From NCBI RefSeq assembly GCF_001742185.1, contig NZ_CP015750.1:3162001-3226000 (forward strand): a stretch of DNA of 64,000 nucleotides. The letters are read 5' to 3'. The DNA is from Pectobacterium wasabiae CFBP 3304. Its GTDB lineage: Bacteria; Pseudomonadota; Gammaproteobacteria; Enterobacterales; Enterobacteriaceae. A program made the translations under genes and the position numbers. The stretch's first letter is position 1. The number at the start of each line of letters is the position of its first letter. Below the pieces are notes generated by a model that was not told the origin of the DNA, searched no databases, and saw nothing but the letters and a program-made list of their open reading frames with translations. Below are positions 51,458 through 64,000 of the stretch, one piece after another.

Positions 51458-52099
51458 ATGGCACGAAAAACCAAAGAACAGGCTCAGGAAACCCGACAAC
51501 ATATACAGGATACTGCGTTGAGAGTTTTCTCTGAGCACGGTGTGTCTGCGACTTCATTGTCTGACATTGCGATAGCTGCTGGCGTGACCCGCGGTGCTAT
51601 TTACTGGCATTTTAAGAATAAAGCCGAAATCTTCGATGAGATCTGGGCACAGGCAGAGTCAAAAGTCAGTGAGTTCGAAATAGAGTATCAGACAAAATTC
51701 CCTGACAATCCACTCCGCGTGATGCGTGAATTATTGATTTATATGCTGCGTTTAACGGTTAATGATACGCAGTGGCGTTCCATTATGGAAATTTGTTTCC
51801 ATAAATGCGAGTTTGTCGGCGAAATGTTGCAATCTTATAATGCGCGCAAAGAGCTTTATCTTTCTTGCTATGTTGATATCGAAGAAAACCTGATTAAGTG
51901 CATTCGTATGGGGATGTTGCCGACGGATATTTACCCCCGTCGCGCTGCGATTGCGCTGCGTGCCTATTTTTCCGGCGTGATGGAAAACTGGTTATTTATG
52001 CCGGAAAGTTTCGATCTCGATCAGGAAGCACCAGCACTGGTGGATGCCTTTATCGATATGTTGCATTTTAGCCCTGCGCTGCGCAAACCTGCGGTGTAA
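51458..52099 (+). CDS. acrR: TetR-family repressor AcrR
   Basis: AcrR represses acrAB and itself and is released by drug-like ligands. The start MARKTKEQAQETRQH at 51458 gives 213 residues (E. coli 215). An earlier ATG at 51422 falls inside the operator and adds unrelated residues. The N-terminal helix-turn-helix TSLSDIAIAAGVTRGAIYWHF (split: TSLSDIAIAAG, then VTRGAIYWHF) is at about 31-51. The larger C-terminal part is the ligand domain. Confidence 0.96.
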   Translation: MARKTKEQAQETRQHIQDTALRVFSEHGVSATSLSDIAIAAGVTRGAIYWHFKNKAEIFDEIWAQAESKVSEFEIEYQTKFPDNPLRVMRELLIYMLRLTVNDTQWRSIMEICFHKCEFVGEMLQSYNARKELYLSCYVDIEENLIKCIRMGMLPTDIYPRRAAIALRAYFSGVMENWLFMPESFDLDQEAPALVDAFIDMLHFSPALRKPAV

Positions 52100-52134
52100 G
52101 TTGTGGCTTGCCACTCTGCCGCTAAGCTCCTGAA

Positions 52135-52314
52135 CTATTCGTTCTGAGAGGAAAATTTTGCGTCATTTTTTTCTTGCGAGCGCTTTTTCTCAAAATCAGC
52201 CCGTACCATTTCCAGTGCGGCTAGTGCAATGTGTGGTGCGATCTGGTTCTCTTCCAGCAACATAATCAAATCGACCGCCAGCTTGACTTCGGGTGGGGCG
52301 TTTTCAAGTGACAT
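52135..52314 (-). CDS. rsmS: RsmS/YbaM family small regulator
   Basis: The 59-residue protein starts at the ATG at 52314 ([17 protein letters not shown]), behind GAGGAATTGATTG. E. coli YbaM is similar in length and sequence (LLEENQI). In Serratia and Pectobacterium a homolog, RsmS, was reported as a pleiotropic regulator of secondary metabolism and virulence enzymes. It is helical, and no DNA-binding motif is evident. It lies 37 bases downstream of priC on the same strand. Confidence 0.82.
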   Translation of the reverse strand: MSLENAPPEVKLAVDLIMLLEENQIAPHIALAALEMVRADFEKKRSQEKNDAKFSSQNE

Positions 52315-52351
52315 CAATCAATTCCTCTTTTTTCTCTGCGAAGCCGCTACG

Positions 52352-52888
52352 CTACAACCCTTGCTCCCGACGTTCGATCTGACGTTCTAATCGTGACAGT
52401 GCCTGACGGCAGCGTGAAAGTCGTCCTTCCAGTGCCGCTAGCTCTTTTTGCAACCGCTGTTGCTCGCTGAAAAGCGTCTGTGTGATGAGCAGACTTTCTC
52501 TATCCTGAATCATGGAAAGCAAACGGCGTTCATAATCCTGATGCTCTGCTAGCTTGTGATACACATCTTCCGGCTGTGGCGTGGTTCGTTGCTCTTGTCT
52601 GCGTAGCGATTGTGTCGCCAGTTCACGCTGCAAGGCGGCTATCTGGCTGACCAGCTTTTCAGCCAAAAATGCTACACGATCGGTGCGTTGCTCGGCGACC
52701 AGTTGTTTTATTGTATGCAGGTTTTGCTCAACCTCGGCGCGATAGTCGCGTAATCGGGTGCCGTAACTGCTAAAAAGCTGACGATCAAAGCGTGATTGCG
52801 GCACCGCTTTATCTGCCAGCGGTTCCAACTCTTTCGACAGCGTAGTAATTTGTTGCTCAAGCGCCTGCAGTAATTGATGCGTGTTCAC
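52352..52888 (-). CDS. priC: Primosomal replication protein PriC
   Basis: PriC restarts stalled replication forks by loading DnaB through the PriA-independent route. The 178 residues (E. coli 175) are almost wholly helical, rich in Leu, Gln and Arg, with heptad patterns throughout. The C-terminus QTLFSEQQRLQKELAALEGR is basic. It is divergent from ybaN and begins the priC-rsmS pair. Confidence 0.92.
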   Translation of the reverse strand: MNTHQLLQALEQQITTLSKELEPLADKAVPQSRFDRQLFSSYGTRLRDYRAEVEQNLHTIKQLVAEQRTDRVAFLAEKLVSQIAALQRELATQSLRRQEQRTTPQPEDVYHKLAEHQDYERRLLSMIQDRESLLITQTLFSEQQRLQKELAALEGRLSRCRQALSRLERQIERREQGL

Positions 52889-53062
52889 TTTTTTCCCTTG
52901 TGGTTAAGGTCAATGATTCAGCCAGCCTACCCAGACGTAATATGTCAGCATGGTAGGTTAACGGCACCTTGTGGCCTGCATGAGGATATCTTAACTAATC
53001 CGTCGGGCAAGGTGGTGATAAAGTATGATGTTCGTTGTAGCGAACAAAGCGTAAAGGTGAAT

Positions 53063-53458
53063 ATGTATCGTGTGTTGCTGATTATACTGGGGTGGGTTTC
53101 CGTTGTGCTGGCAACGTTGGGCGTCGTGTTGCCTTTATTACCGACCACGCCTTTCTTGTTACTGGCCGCCTGGTGTTTTGCTCGCTCTTCTCCGCGTTTC
53201 CATGACTGGCTACTGTACCGTTCCTGGTTCGGTAGCTATCTGCGCCATTGGCAACAACACCGGGCATTGCCGCCGGGAGCAAAGTGGAAGGCCGTCGCCT
53301 TGATCCTGCTGACGTTCGCGCTTTCGCTCTGGTTGGTCAAGCTGGTGTGGGTCAGGATTTTGCTATTGGCGATTTTGGCTATTTTGTTGACCTTTATGCT
53401 TCGTTTACCCGTGATTGATCCAGAACAACAAACGCAGGGCGCGGATCCGAAAAGATAG
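53063..53458 (+). CDS. ybaN: DUF454 inner-membrane protein YbaN
   Basis: This 131-residue membrane protein has two N-terminal hydrophobic segments with the family motif LGVVLPLLPTTPFLLLAAW, a cytosolic loop (FARSSPRFHDWLLYRSWFG) and a C-terminal hydrophobic pair. The start at 53063 behind AAAGGTGA matches E. coli; the longer open frame upstream overlaps priC. Function is unknown. It sits upstream of apt, as in E. coli. Confidence 0.92.
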   Translation: MYRVLLIILGWVSVVLATLGVVLPLLPTTPFLLLAAWCFARSSPRFHDWLLYRSWFGSYLRHWQQHRALPPGAKWKAVALILLTFALSLWLVKLVWVRILLLAILAILLTFMLRLPVIDPEQQTQGADPKR

Positions 53459-53671
53459 CGCAAACGGCGGCCCCATGGTGGGTAGACAAAAAATATCCAC
53501 CCAGAGTGCGGATGGTTGCATTTATCCGTCACTTTGACTAGATTTGAGCGTTTTCGTGCACGGGTCGCCATTTTCCTCTTTGTCATAATGCTTATTCATC
53601 GCATCACGCGATGGTGAAAGCCTTGTGGCGACCGGCATTTGTATGTTTAGAACGTTTTATCAGGCACAACT

Positions 53672-54229
53672 ATGATGACCGTAACAGCCCAGCAGCAGGC
53701 AGAATTAATTAAAAACAGTATCAAAAGCATCCCCGATTATCCGAAGCCGGGCATACTGTTCCGTGATGTCACCAGCCTGCTGGAAGATCCCGTGGCCTAT
53801 GCGGCCAGTATTGAGATGCTGGCGAACCGCTACCGCAACACCGGTGTGACGAAGGTTGTCGGCACGGAAGCGCGTGGTTTTCTGTTTGGCGCACCGGTTG
53901 CTCTGGCGCTGGGCGTGGGTTTTGTGCCCGTGCGTAAACCGGGCAAGCTGCCGCGTCCGACGATCGGTGAAAGCTATGAGCTGGAATATGGCTCAGATAC
54001 GCTGGAAATTCATGCAGATGCGATCTCCGCTGGTGATAATGTGCTGGTGATTGACGATCTGTTGGCAACCGGGGGCACGCTCGAAGCCACGGTGAAATTG
54101 ATCCGCCGTCTGGGTGGCACAGTGAATGATGCCGCTTTTATCATTAACCTATTCGATCTGGGTGGTGAACAACGCCTGACCGAGATGGGTGTAACCTGCT
54201 ATAGCCTGGTTGACTTCCCCGGACATTAA
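53672..54229 (+). CDS. apt: Adenine phosphoribosyltransferase
   Basis: Apt salvages adenine to AMP with phosphoribosyl pyrophosphate. The 185 residues include [12 protein letters not shown] near 23-34, the [12 protein letters not shown] segment and the PRPP motif [13 protein letters not shown] near 124-136. There are two adjacent ATG codons; the first is annotated, and the second would give 184 residues. It precedes dnaX as in E. coli. Confidence 0.97.
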   Translation: MMTVTAQQQAELIKNSIKSIPDYPKPGILFRDVTSLLEDPVAYAASIEMLANRYRNTGVTKVVGTEARGFLFGAPVALALGVGFVPVRKPGKLPRPTIGESYELEYGSDTLEIHADAISAGDNVLVIDDLLATGGTLEATVKLIRRLGGTVNDAAFIINLFDLGGEQRLTEMGVTCYSLVDFPGH

Positions 54230-54303
54230 TCATAACAGTCTCGCCGATAGCGGCGTGGCTGTGTTAGCATGATCGCCTCAATAACTCGACTGTTGCGGTA
54301 TTG

Positions 54304-56745
<2,442 letters not shown>

Positions 56746-56746
<1 letters not shown>

Positions 56747-57351
56747 TGCAGACCAGTCCGCTTCTTGAATCATTGATGGAAGCACTGCGCTGCCTGCCGG
56801 GCGTTGGGCCCAAGTCGGCGCAGCGCATGGCGTTTCAACTGCTGCAACGCAATCGCAGCGGCGGTATGCGTTTGGCGCAGGCGTTGACGCGGGCGATGTC
56901 CGAAATCGGTCACTGTAGCGATTGTCGGACATTCACCGAGCAGGACGTTTGTGCGATTTGCTCGAACCCGCGCCGCCAGCAAAATGGGCAGATTTGCGTG
57001 GTAGAAAGCCCGGCTGATATTCATGCTATTGAACAGACGGGGCAGTTTGCCGGTCGTTACTTTGTGCTGATGGGGCATTTGTCGCCGCTTGATGGCATTG
57101 GCCCGGACGATATCGGTTTGGGGCGACTGGAAGAGCGCCTGCAAGTGGAATCGATAAACGAAGTCATTTTGGCTACCAACCCGACGGTAGAAGGCGATGC
57201 TACGGCGAACTATATCGCTGAACTCTGCGCGCAACACGGCGTGATGGCCAGTCGCATTGCACACGGAGTTCCGGTTGGTGGTGAGCTGGAAATGGTCGAT
57301 GGCACCACGCTCTCCCATTCTCTGGCTGGTCGTCAGCCTTTCCGGTTTTAA
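56746..57351 (+). CDS. recR: Recombination mediator RecR
   Basis: RecR acts with RecF and RecO to load RecA on gapped single-stranded DNA. The 201 residues hold a helix-hairpin-helix ([14 protein letters not shown], about 18-31), a four-cysteine zinc finger ([16 protein letters not shown], about 57-72) and a Toprim domain ([12 protein letters not shown] onward). It ends the dnaX-ybaB-recR operon. Confidence 0.97.
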
Positions 57352-57435
57352 GCTGTCGGCTGCCAGCGCCACTCTCTGGCAGCCGCACTCTTCTTTTCTT
57401 CTCCCACCATTTTATTGAACCGCTGAAATTTACCC

Positions 57436-57464
57436 CTTGAAATCACCCTGATTTATCCCCATCT
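57436..57464 (+). promoter_or_regulatory. sigma-32 (heat shock) promoter of htpG
   Basis: CTTGAA at 57436-57441 and CCCCATCT at 57457-57464 are separated by 15 bases; both elements are perfect matches to the consensus. The leader is about 50 bases. Confidence 0.85.
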
Positions 57465-57520
57465 GCTACTTATCGTCAGTTTAATCAGCCTGAATAATAT
57501 TAGGATTGAGGTAAGCAACA

Positions 57521-59410
57521 ATGAGTATGAAAGGCCAAGAAACTCGCGGGTTCCAGTCCGAAGTTAAGCAACTACTGCATTTGATGATCCATTCGCTCTA
57601 TTCCAACAAAGAGATTTTTCTGCGTGAATTGATCTCCAACTCCTCCGATGCGGCAGACAAATTGCGCTTCCGTGCGTTGTCTACCCCTGAACTGTATGCA
57701 GGCGATGGCGATTTGCGCGTGCGTGTGTCTACCGATAAAGAAAAACGTACTCTGACGATTTCTGATAACGGTATTGGCATGAGCCGTGATGAAGTGATTG
57801 ATAATCTCGGTACAATTGCGAAGTCCGGCACCAAGGCTTTTCTGGAATCCATGGGTTCCGATCAGGTTAAAGATAGCCAACTGATTGGCCAGTTCGGTGT
57901 GGGCTTTTACTCTGCCTTCATTGTTGCGGATAAAGTGACCGTGCGTACCCGTGCTGCAGGCGCGAATGCCGATCAGGGCGTGTATTGGGAATCTGCTGGT
58001 GAAGGCGATTACACCATTGCCGACATCACCAAAGACGATCGCGGTACGGAAATCACTCTGCATCTGCGTGAAGGTGAAGATGAGTTTCTGGACGACTGGC
58101 GTGTGCGTTCCGTCATCAGCAAATATTCCGACCATATCGCGCTGCCGGTAGAAATTGAATCTCGGACAGAAAGCGAGGAAGAAGGCGGTGGGTCCACCGT
58201 TAGTTGGGAAAAAATTAACAAGGCACAAGCCTTGTGGACGCGCGGTAAATCTGAAGTCAGCGATGATGAATACAACGAATTTTATAAGCACATCTCCCAT
58301 GACTTTACCGATCCGTTGAGCTGGAGCCACAACCGTGTGGAAGGCAAGCAGGAGTACACCAGCTTGCTCTACATTCCTGCTCATGCACCGTGGGATATGT
58401 GGAATCGCGATCATAAACACGGTCTGAAATTGTATGTTCAACGTGTCTTTATTATGGACGACGCCGAACAGTTCATGCCGAACTACCTGCGTTTTGTTCG
58501 TGGCCTGATTGATTCCAACGATCTACCGCTGAACGTTTCCCGTGAGATTTTGCAGGACAGCCGTGTGACGCAGAACCTGCGTAATGCGCTGACTAAACGT
58601 GTGCTGCAAATGCTGGATAAACTGGCGAAAGACGACGCGGAAAAATACCAAACGTTCTGGCAACAGTTCGGTCTGGTGCTGAAAGAAGGGCCGGCGGAAG
58701 ACGGCAGTAACCGCGAAGCGATCGCGAAATTGCTGCGTTTTGCTACCACGCAATCTGACAGTTCCGCACAGACGGTATCGCTGGAAGATTACGTTAGCCG
58801 TATGGTGGAAGGTCAGGACAAGATCTACTATATCACCGCAGACAGCTATGCGGCGGCGAAGAGCAGCCCACATCTGGAACTGTTCCGTAAGAAAGGCATC
58901 GAGGTATTGCTGTTGTCCGAGCGCATTGACGAATGGATGATGAGCTACCTGACCGAGTTTGACGGTAAATCCTTCCAGTCTGTCAGCAAAGCAGATGACA
59001 CGTTGGATAAACTGGCTGATGAAGAAAACGATGCGCAGAAAGAAGCACAAAAAGCGCTGGAGCCATTTGTTGAACGAGTGAAAACCCTGCTGGGCGAGCG
59101 TGTTAAAGATGTGCGCTTCACATACCGTTTGACCGATACACCTGCGATTGTCGTAACAGATGCCGACGAGATGAGCACGCAGATGGCGAAACTGTTCGCT
59201 GCCGCGGGCCAACAGGCACCTGAAGTGAAGTACATCTTTGAACTGAACCCAGAGCATGCGTTAATTAAACGCGCTGCCGACGTTTCTGACGACGCTGAAT
59301 TTGGCGAGTGGGTTGAACTGCTGCTGGATCAGGCTTTGCTGGCCGAACGTGGTACGTTGGACGATCCGAATCTGTTCATTCGTCGTATGAATCAGCTATT
59401 AAGTGCCTGA
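57521..59410 (+). CDS. htpG: Molecular chaperone HtpG (Hsp90)
   Basis: HtpG is the bacterial Hsp90, an ATP-dependent dimeric chaperone. The 629 residues comprise the GHKL ATPase domain ([15 protein letters not shown] near 37, DNGIGM near 81, [11 protein letters not shown] near 124), the middle domain with the catalytic Arg region, and the C-terminal dimerisation domain. Two ATG codons lie close together; the first fits GAGGTAAGCAACA better. A strong heat-shock promoter lies upstream. Confidence 0.97.
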   Translation: MSMKGQETRGFQSEVKQLLHLMIHSLYSNKEIFLRELISNSSDAADKLRFRALSTPELYAGDGDLRVRVSTDKEKRTLTISDNGIGMSRDEVIDNLGTIAKSGTKAFLESMGSDQVKDSQLIGQFGVGFYSAFIVADKVTVRTRAAGANADQGVYWESAGEGDYTIADITKDDRGTEITLHLREGEDEFLDDWRVRSVISKYSDHIALPVEIESRTESEEEGGGSTVSWEKINKAQALWTRGKSEVSDDEYNEFYKHISHDFTDPLSWSHNRVEGKQEYTSLLYIPAHAPWDMWNRDHKHGLKLYVQRVFIMDDAEQFMPNYLRFVRGLIDSNDLPLNVSREILQDSRVTQNLRNALTKRVLQMLDKLAKDDAEKYQTFWQQFGLVLKEGPAEDGSNREAIAKLLRFATTQSDSSAQTVSLEDYVSRMVEGQDKIYYITADSYAAAKSSPHLELFRKKGIEVLLLSERIDEWMMSYLTEFDGKSFQSVSKADDTLDKLADEENDAQKEAQKALEPFVERVKTLLGERVKDVRFTYRLTDTPAIVVTDADEMSTQMAKLFAAAGQQAPEVKYIFELNPEHALIKRAADVSDDAEFGEWVELLLDQALLAERGTLDDPNLFIRRMNQLLSA

Positions 59411-59423
59411 TATTCATGTCCTT

Positions 59424-59448
59424 CAGATCCCGGTGTCAACCGGGATCT
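59424..59448 (+). terminator. Hairpin terminator of htpG
   Basis: AGATCCCGGT and ACCGGGATCT pair over GTCA; a moderate T-rich tail (TCCCCGATTTTA) follows. Confidence 0.75.
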
Positions 59449-59644
59449 TCCCCGATTTTATGTTTCCTTCCTCTGACGAGGGTTTATTCGTCTACACTGA
59501 ATGGCAACATTGGGCAGACGGCAAACCGTATTTTTAGGTATCTGGCTTTTTTTCATCTGCCTACACATTGCTGAAGCGAGCCCGTTCCTTGAGCATAAGC
59601 GTCTGGAATGGTATGGTTTAGCGTTTTTCAAATTTATTTTATAA

Positions 59645-60316
<672 letters not shown>

Positions 60317-60346
60317 TTTTTCTAAGCCAACCCAGTTCCACCCTCT

Positions 60347-60375
60347 GAATGCCAGGCAATCGTCTGGCATTTTTT
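60347..60375 (+). terminator. Rho-independent terminator of adk
   Basis: AATGCCAG and CTGGCATT form the stem, followed by TTTTCGTTTT. Confidence 0.88.
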
Positions 60376-60471
60376 CGTTTTGAAACTCTTCCTTGTTTAT
60401 TTTCCCCTATTAGTAGCATCGGCATTACCCCTGTTATCTACCCGTATTTGTTTAGCTTTTTTTCGCTACAA

Positions 60472-60670
60472 TATACCCGTCATACTTCAAGCTGCATGTT
60501 CGTTGGCAATACTCGGCACATATCTGGGCCTCGCCCTGAAGGGTCGCCGCAAGCGGCGTTCAAATTGGCTAAGCCAATTTGTCCTTGCTCACCCCAGTCA
60601 CTTACTTGTGTAAGCTCCCGGGGATTCGTGCGGTTGCCGCCTGCCTGCAACTCGAATTATTTAGGGTATA
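60472..60670. repeat. ERIC element 5 (199 bp), inverted, with module B only
   Basis: It starts TATACCCGTCATACTTCAAG and ends CTCGAATTATTTAGGGTATA, with the ERIC core CACTTACTTGTGTAAGCTCC. Module B (about 60508-60584) contains perfect hairpins CGCCGC/GCGGCG and AAATTGGC/GCCAATTT that replace different base pairs at the same places in elements 1 and 3. It lies between adk and hemH. Confidence 0.9.
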
Positions 60671-60735
60671 GACACTTGATGTTACGCACTGGCGGGCTGA
60701 AAGAAGGCCTGCTTCTCCATAAAAGGAAGACGGCG

Positions 60736-61698
60736 ATGAAACAAGAGAAATACGGTGTGCTGATGGTGAACTTAGGGACTCCCGATGCCCCGACGCCGCA
60801 GGCGGTGAGGCGTTATCTGGCTGAGTTCCTGAGCGATCGGCGTGTGGTGGATACGCCGCGTTTGCTCTGGTGGCCTCTGCTGCGCGGCATCATTCTACCC
60901 ACTCGCTCACCACGAGTGGCGAAGCTCTATCAATCGGTCTGGATGGAAGGGGGATCGCCACTGTTGGTGATTAGCCGCCGACAGCAGCAGGCACTGGCTG
61001 CACGTATGCCGGAAACGCCTGTTGAGCTGGGTATGAGCTATGGTTCGCCCAGCTTGCGTTCAGCGCTGGATAAGTTACTGGCGCAAGGTGTAACGCAACT
61101 GGTGGTCTTGCCCATGTATCCGCAATATTCCTGCTCAACGACCGCCGCCGTGTGGGATGGGCTTGCTGCACAACTGCGTGATAATCGCCAACTGCCTGCG
61201 ATTCGCTTTATCCGTGATTACGCTGAACATCCTGCTTATATTGCGGCGTTGAAGCACTGTGTTGAGCAGTCTTTTGCTGAGCATGGCGAACCGGACAGAT
61301 TGGTGATCTCCTATCACGGCATCCCTGTACGTTATGCTAACGAAGGGGATGACTATCCGCAGCGCTGTCGGGCGACGACAGAGGCGCTGATTGCCGCACT
61401 GGGGTTGCCGGAAGGAAAAATAATGATGACCTTCCAGTCGCGTTTTGGTCGTGAACCTTGGCTGACGCCGTATACGGATGAAACTATGCAGGGGCTACCC
61501 GCACAGGGAATCAAACACATTCAGATTATGTGCCCCGGTTTTGCTGCTGACTGTCTGGAAACGTTGGAGGAAATTCAGGAACAGAACCGTGAAATATTCC
61601 TCCACGCAGGTGGCGAAGCATTCCACTACATTCCAGCGCTCAATGACGATCCGCTGCATATCGATCTGCTGGAACAGTTAGTGAGCGAAGCAGAGTAG
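60736..61698 (+). CDS. hemH: Ferrochelatase
   Basis: HemH inserts ferrous iron into protoporphyrin IX to finish heme. The start [19 protein letters not shown] at 60736 behind AAGGAAGACGGCG gives 320 residues (E. coli 320). The frame stays open upstream through the ERIC element, but that part is not protein-like. Active-site His lies in [11 protein letters not shown] near 194 and the conserved Glu in the C-terminal [12 protein letters not shown] block region near 290. The E. coli neighbours are the same, except that aes and gsk are missing after it. Confidence 0.96.
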   Translation: MKQEKYGVLMVNLGTPDAPTPQAVRRYLAEFLSDRRVVDTPRLLWWPLLRGIILPTRSPRVAKLYQSVWMEGGSPLLVISRRQQQALAARMPETPVELGMSYGSPSLRSALDKLLAQGVTQLVVLPMYPQYSCSTTAAVWDGLAAQLRDNRQLPAIRFIRDYAEHPAYIAALKHCVEQSFAEHGEPDRLVISYHGIPVRYANEGDDYPQRCRATTEALIAALGLPEGKIMMTFQSRFGREPWLTPYTDETMQGLPAQGIKHIQIMCPGFAADCLETLEEIQEQNREIFLHAGGEAFHYIPALNDDPLHIDLLEQLVSEAE

Positions 61699-61756
61699 GG
61701 GGAGATTGCCTTTGTTTGGCAGCGCTTAAAGCTTTGTGCCTGTATTGCACAGCATA

Positions 61757-61789
61757 AAAAATGGCGGGCATATTTGCCCGCCATTTTTG
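61757..61789. terminator. Bidirectional terminator between hemH and ybaL
   Basis: AAAATGGCGGGCA and TGCCCGCCATTTTT pair over TATT, with A and T tracts on the two sides. Confidence 0.92.
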
Positions 61790-61807
61790 TATCTAACGTG
61801 TAGTCGT

Positions 61808-63493
61808 TTAGATAGGGCACGCCTGAGGAGCAGGAGGGATTTCATCCAGCTTCAATAGCGTAATCATGCTGTTGGCGATTTCCCGCTCACCCATTACCAC
61901 CTCATTGGCACCGTGTTCGGTAATGTAGCTGACTTCATCGTCATAGTGCGCACGGGCGATAATCTCCAGATCGCCGCGCTTCTCACGGGCCGCTGCGACG
62001 ATTTCACCGGCTTCATAGCCGTTCGGAATCGTCAGTAATAGCCAACGGGCACAATCGAGACGCGCAATATCCATGACTTCAGGCTTGGTAGCGTTGCCCA
62101 ATACGGCTTTAATGCCTTGCTCACGTAGGGCATCAACGCGTGTACGTGAATTTTCAACCACCACCACAGGAATGCCTGCCTGATGCAATTTGGCACCAAT
62201 CAGGCTACCCACGCGACCATAACCGACCAGCAGCGCATGGTTGCACATATCAACAGGAATCTGTTTCTCTTCTTCGATGGCTTCTTCTACGATCTGCTCT
62301 TCTATTGTTTCGTTCTTCGCCAGATAGCGTTCAAGCAGTGTAAACAGCAGCGGGTTTATCATGATAGAGAGAATGGCACCGGCTAGTACCAGATTTCGGC
62401 CTTCTTCGGACAACAGCCCCAACACGATGCCGAGTCCAGCCAAAATAAAGGCAAATTCGCCGATCTGCGCCAGACTGGCAGAAATCGTTAATGCTGTCCG
62501 TTTTGAGTGACCAAAGAGACGAACCAGCACGAAAGCGGCCGCTGACTTACCGAACACGATGATTGCCAGAGTAATGAGTACGGAAATTGGGTCGTTCAGC
62601 AGGATCATTGGATCAAACAGCATGCCTACAGAAACGAAGAATAGCACGGCGAAAGCATCGCGCAGCGGCAGCGTATCGTGAGCCGCCCGCTGGCTGAGTT
62701 CAGATTCGTTCAGTACCACGCCGGCGAAAAATGCGCCCAGAGCAAAGGAGACATCAAACAGTTTCACTGCGCCAAAGGCGATGCCCAGCGCCATCGCTAA
62801 CACCGCCAGCGTGAAAAGCTCGCGTGAGCCTGTGCTGGCGCTTTTTGCCAACACCCACGGCACTAGACGGCGACCTACTACAATCATCAGGGTGATAAAT
62901 GCGATGACTTTACCGATGGTCCAGGCTAAATCAGCCAGCAGCTTGCTGGTATCTGCATGCTCAGACCCGATCATGTCACCGAAGGCGGGCAGTAGGACCA
63001 GCGTAAGCACCATCGCCAAATCTTCTACGATCAGCCAACCAATAGCGATTTGACCACGCTGGCTATCAATAAGCTGACGCTCTTCCAGTGCACGTAGTAG
63101 AACCACGGTACTGGCGGTGGACAGACAGAGGCCAAAAACCAGGCCGCTCGCCAGGTTCCAGCCCAACATGGTGGATAACCCCATTCCAAGCAGCGTTGCC
63201 ACAGCAATCTGGGCTATCGCGCCGGGAATGGCGATGGACTTTACCGCCATGAGGTCTTTCAGCGAGAAGTGCAAACCGACGCCAAACATCAGCAGAATTA
63301 CGCCAAGTTCAGCCAGTTCTGATGCTAGTGAAGTATCGGCAACAAAACCGGGGGTAAAAGGGCCGACAAGCACGCCTGCGGCAAGGTAGCCAACAAGGGG
63401 AGAGATACGCAGGCGGTTTGCCAGAATACCAAGGATGAAGGCAAGAACCAGCCCCCCAGCGATAGTAGAAATTAGCGGTGTTGCAGCATGCAT
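61808..63493 (-). CDS. ybaL: CPA2-family cation/proton antiporter YbaL (KefB-like)
   Basis: YbaL is an inner-membrane antiporter of the KefB/KefC type. Its 561 residues (E. coli 558) have about 12-13 helices (1-385) with the family GYLAAGVLVGPFTPGF start. A linker rich in Glu follows (about 395-415), then a cytosolic RCK N-domain with the NAD motif GYGRVGSLIG near 424. Transported ion is unproven. It is convergent with hemH. Confidence 0.93.
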   Translation of the reverse strand: MHAATPLISTIAGGLVLAFILGILANRLRISPLVGYLAAGVLVGPFTPGFVADTSLASELAELGVILLMFGVGLHFSLKDLMAVKSIAIPGAIAQIAVATLLGMGLSTMLGWNLASGLVFGLCLSTASTVVLLRALEERQLIDSQRGQIAIGWLIVEDLAMVLTLVLLPAFGDMIGSEHADTSKLLADLAWTIGKVIAFITLMIVVGRRLVPWVLAKSASTGSRELFTLAVLAMALGIAFGAVKLFDVSFALGAFFAGVVLNESELSQRAAHDTLPLRDAFAVLFFVSVGMLFDPMILLNDPISVLITLAIIVFGKSAAAFVLVRLFGHSKRTALTISASLAQIGEFAFILAGLGIVLGLLSEEGRNLVLAGAILSIMINPLLFTLLERYLAKNETIEEQIVEEAIEEEKQIPVDMCNHALLVGYGRVGSLIGAKLHQAGIPVVVVENSRTRVDALREQGIKAVLGNATKPEVMDIARLDCARWLLLTIPNGYEAGEIVAAAREKRGDLEIIARAHYDDEVSYITEHGANEVVMGEREIANSMITLLKLDEIPPAPQACPI

Positions 63494-63925
63494 CCCAACT
63501 CCTTGTGCCAGTAGGTGAAACGTAATTGAGCGGATTTACCCTTCTTGTCTTGATGCTACAGCGTGGTTAGCGGCGCTTACGTACCCTTATCACTCTTAAT
63601 TATGTACCGAAAAACGTATTAGGGGTCGTTCGTTTGCTGTGTGGCTGTAACGCCAATTATTCTGGGTATATATAAATTCTATTGCATGTAGTGAAATGTT
63701 GCTTGGGTAAAAGTGGTATTTTATGAAAAATATCAGTTTCTCAAGATAAAGGTAGTGTAACACAGATTTAGGTATGGTTTCCGACGATAAGCATTGATAA
63801 ACATGTGTAATTATTCTGATAGCAAGATGTTCTTGATGGCAATGACCTATGGCTTTTACGCCTATTCACCAGAATGATTCTATCCACCGGCATAAAATCC
63901 CAGAAAACAGAGGATAAACGGTGTG
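63494..63925. other. Upstream region of ybaL, gene-free
   Basis: AT-rich DNA that must carry the ybaL promoter. A fragment near 63661 (GGGTATATATAAATTC) faintly recalls an ERIC end, but no core is present. No gene recognised. Confidence 0.4.
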
Positions 63926-64000
63926 ATGGCAGGTTATTCCGATGAAGTATCCATATTAGCAAGTGTTCGTGACGGCGCGACGACAGCGCCATGTCAGTGC
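63926..64000 (+). CDS. Open frame running off the window, unidentified
   Basis: An ATG at 63926 opens a frame (MAGYSDEVSILASVRDGATT...) that stays open for 25 codons to the end of the window. AGGA lies about 11 bases upstream, a weak ribosome site. I do not recognise it; in E. coli the neighbour of ybaL is fsr, whose start does not match. Confidence 0.25.
   Translation, partial: MAGYSDEVSILASVRDGATTAPCQC

Noticed and set aside
57572..58441. 289-residue minus-strand frame opposite htpG
   Set aside because: Antisense shadow of htpG with no recognisable domain.
60349..60735. 129 extra in-frame codons upstream of hemH
   Set aside because: They translate the adk terminator and ERIC element 5, and do not resemble ferrochelatase; a good ribosome site and the family start are at 60736.
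63655..63700. Possible sixth ERIC element near 63661
   Set aside because: Only a GGGTATA-like fragment is present, without the core or the other end.

Overview
The window is a stretch of core chromosome from a soft-rot enterobacterium, most likely Pectobacterium. The gene order is that of the Escherichia coli secF-to-ybaL region, but the proteins differ moderately from E. coli. The DNA also carries several long ERIC-type repeats, and the zinc-independent L31/L36 genes sit beside acrAB. The genus assignment is an inference from recalled protein similarity and synteny; no search was run.

Layout, left to right. (1) 1-5.5 kb: 3' end of secF, lipoprotein yajI, then nrdR-ribD-ribH-nusB-thiL (dNTP control, riboflavin, antitermination, thiamine). 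A 12-codon stub of pgpA remains at the end of thiL. (2) 5.5-15 kb: the isoprenoid genes xseB-ispA-dxs run leftward; thiI, yajL-panE, yajQ and yajR follow. (3) 14.2-19.1 kb: cyoABCDE, the cytochrome bo3 quinol oxidase operon plus heme O synthase. (4) 19.4-22.4 kb: a frameshifted ampG, lipoprotein yajG, and bolA. (5) 22.7-32 kb: the protein quality-control block tig, clpP, clpX, lon, hupB, ppiD, with clear heat-shock promoters before clpP and lon. (6) 32-36 kb: ybaV, fadM, queC, then a cysteine-detoxification cluster (cdsH-like enzyme, an unrecognised membrane protein, regulator decR). (7) 36.5-44.5 kb: ABC exporter mdlAB, glnK-amtB behind a sigma-54 promoter, tesB, ybaY, atl (ybaZ) and the 4.5S RNA of the signal recognition particle. 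(8) 44.5-52.1 kb: hha-tomB, Zur-controlled rpmE2-rpmJ2, and acrR/acrAB around a symmetric operator. (9) 52.1-64 kb: rsmS, priC, ybaN, apt, dnaX with its programmed frameshift, ybaB, recR, htpG, adk, hemH, ybaL and the start of an unknown reading frame.

Most genes are housekeeping and conserved, and I see no prophage, CRISPR array, insertion sequence or tRNA. The most notable points are a one-base homopolymer frameshift in ampG and the apparent loss of pgpA. The five ERIC elements are also notable: they are built from two optional structured insert modules with base-pair covariation. Further points are a 153-bp palindromic repeat after yajQ and a possible 24-residue small protein gene with a strong ribosome binding site upstream of hha. 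I did not find a convincing undescribed multi-gene system.
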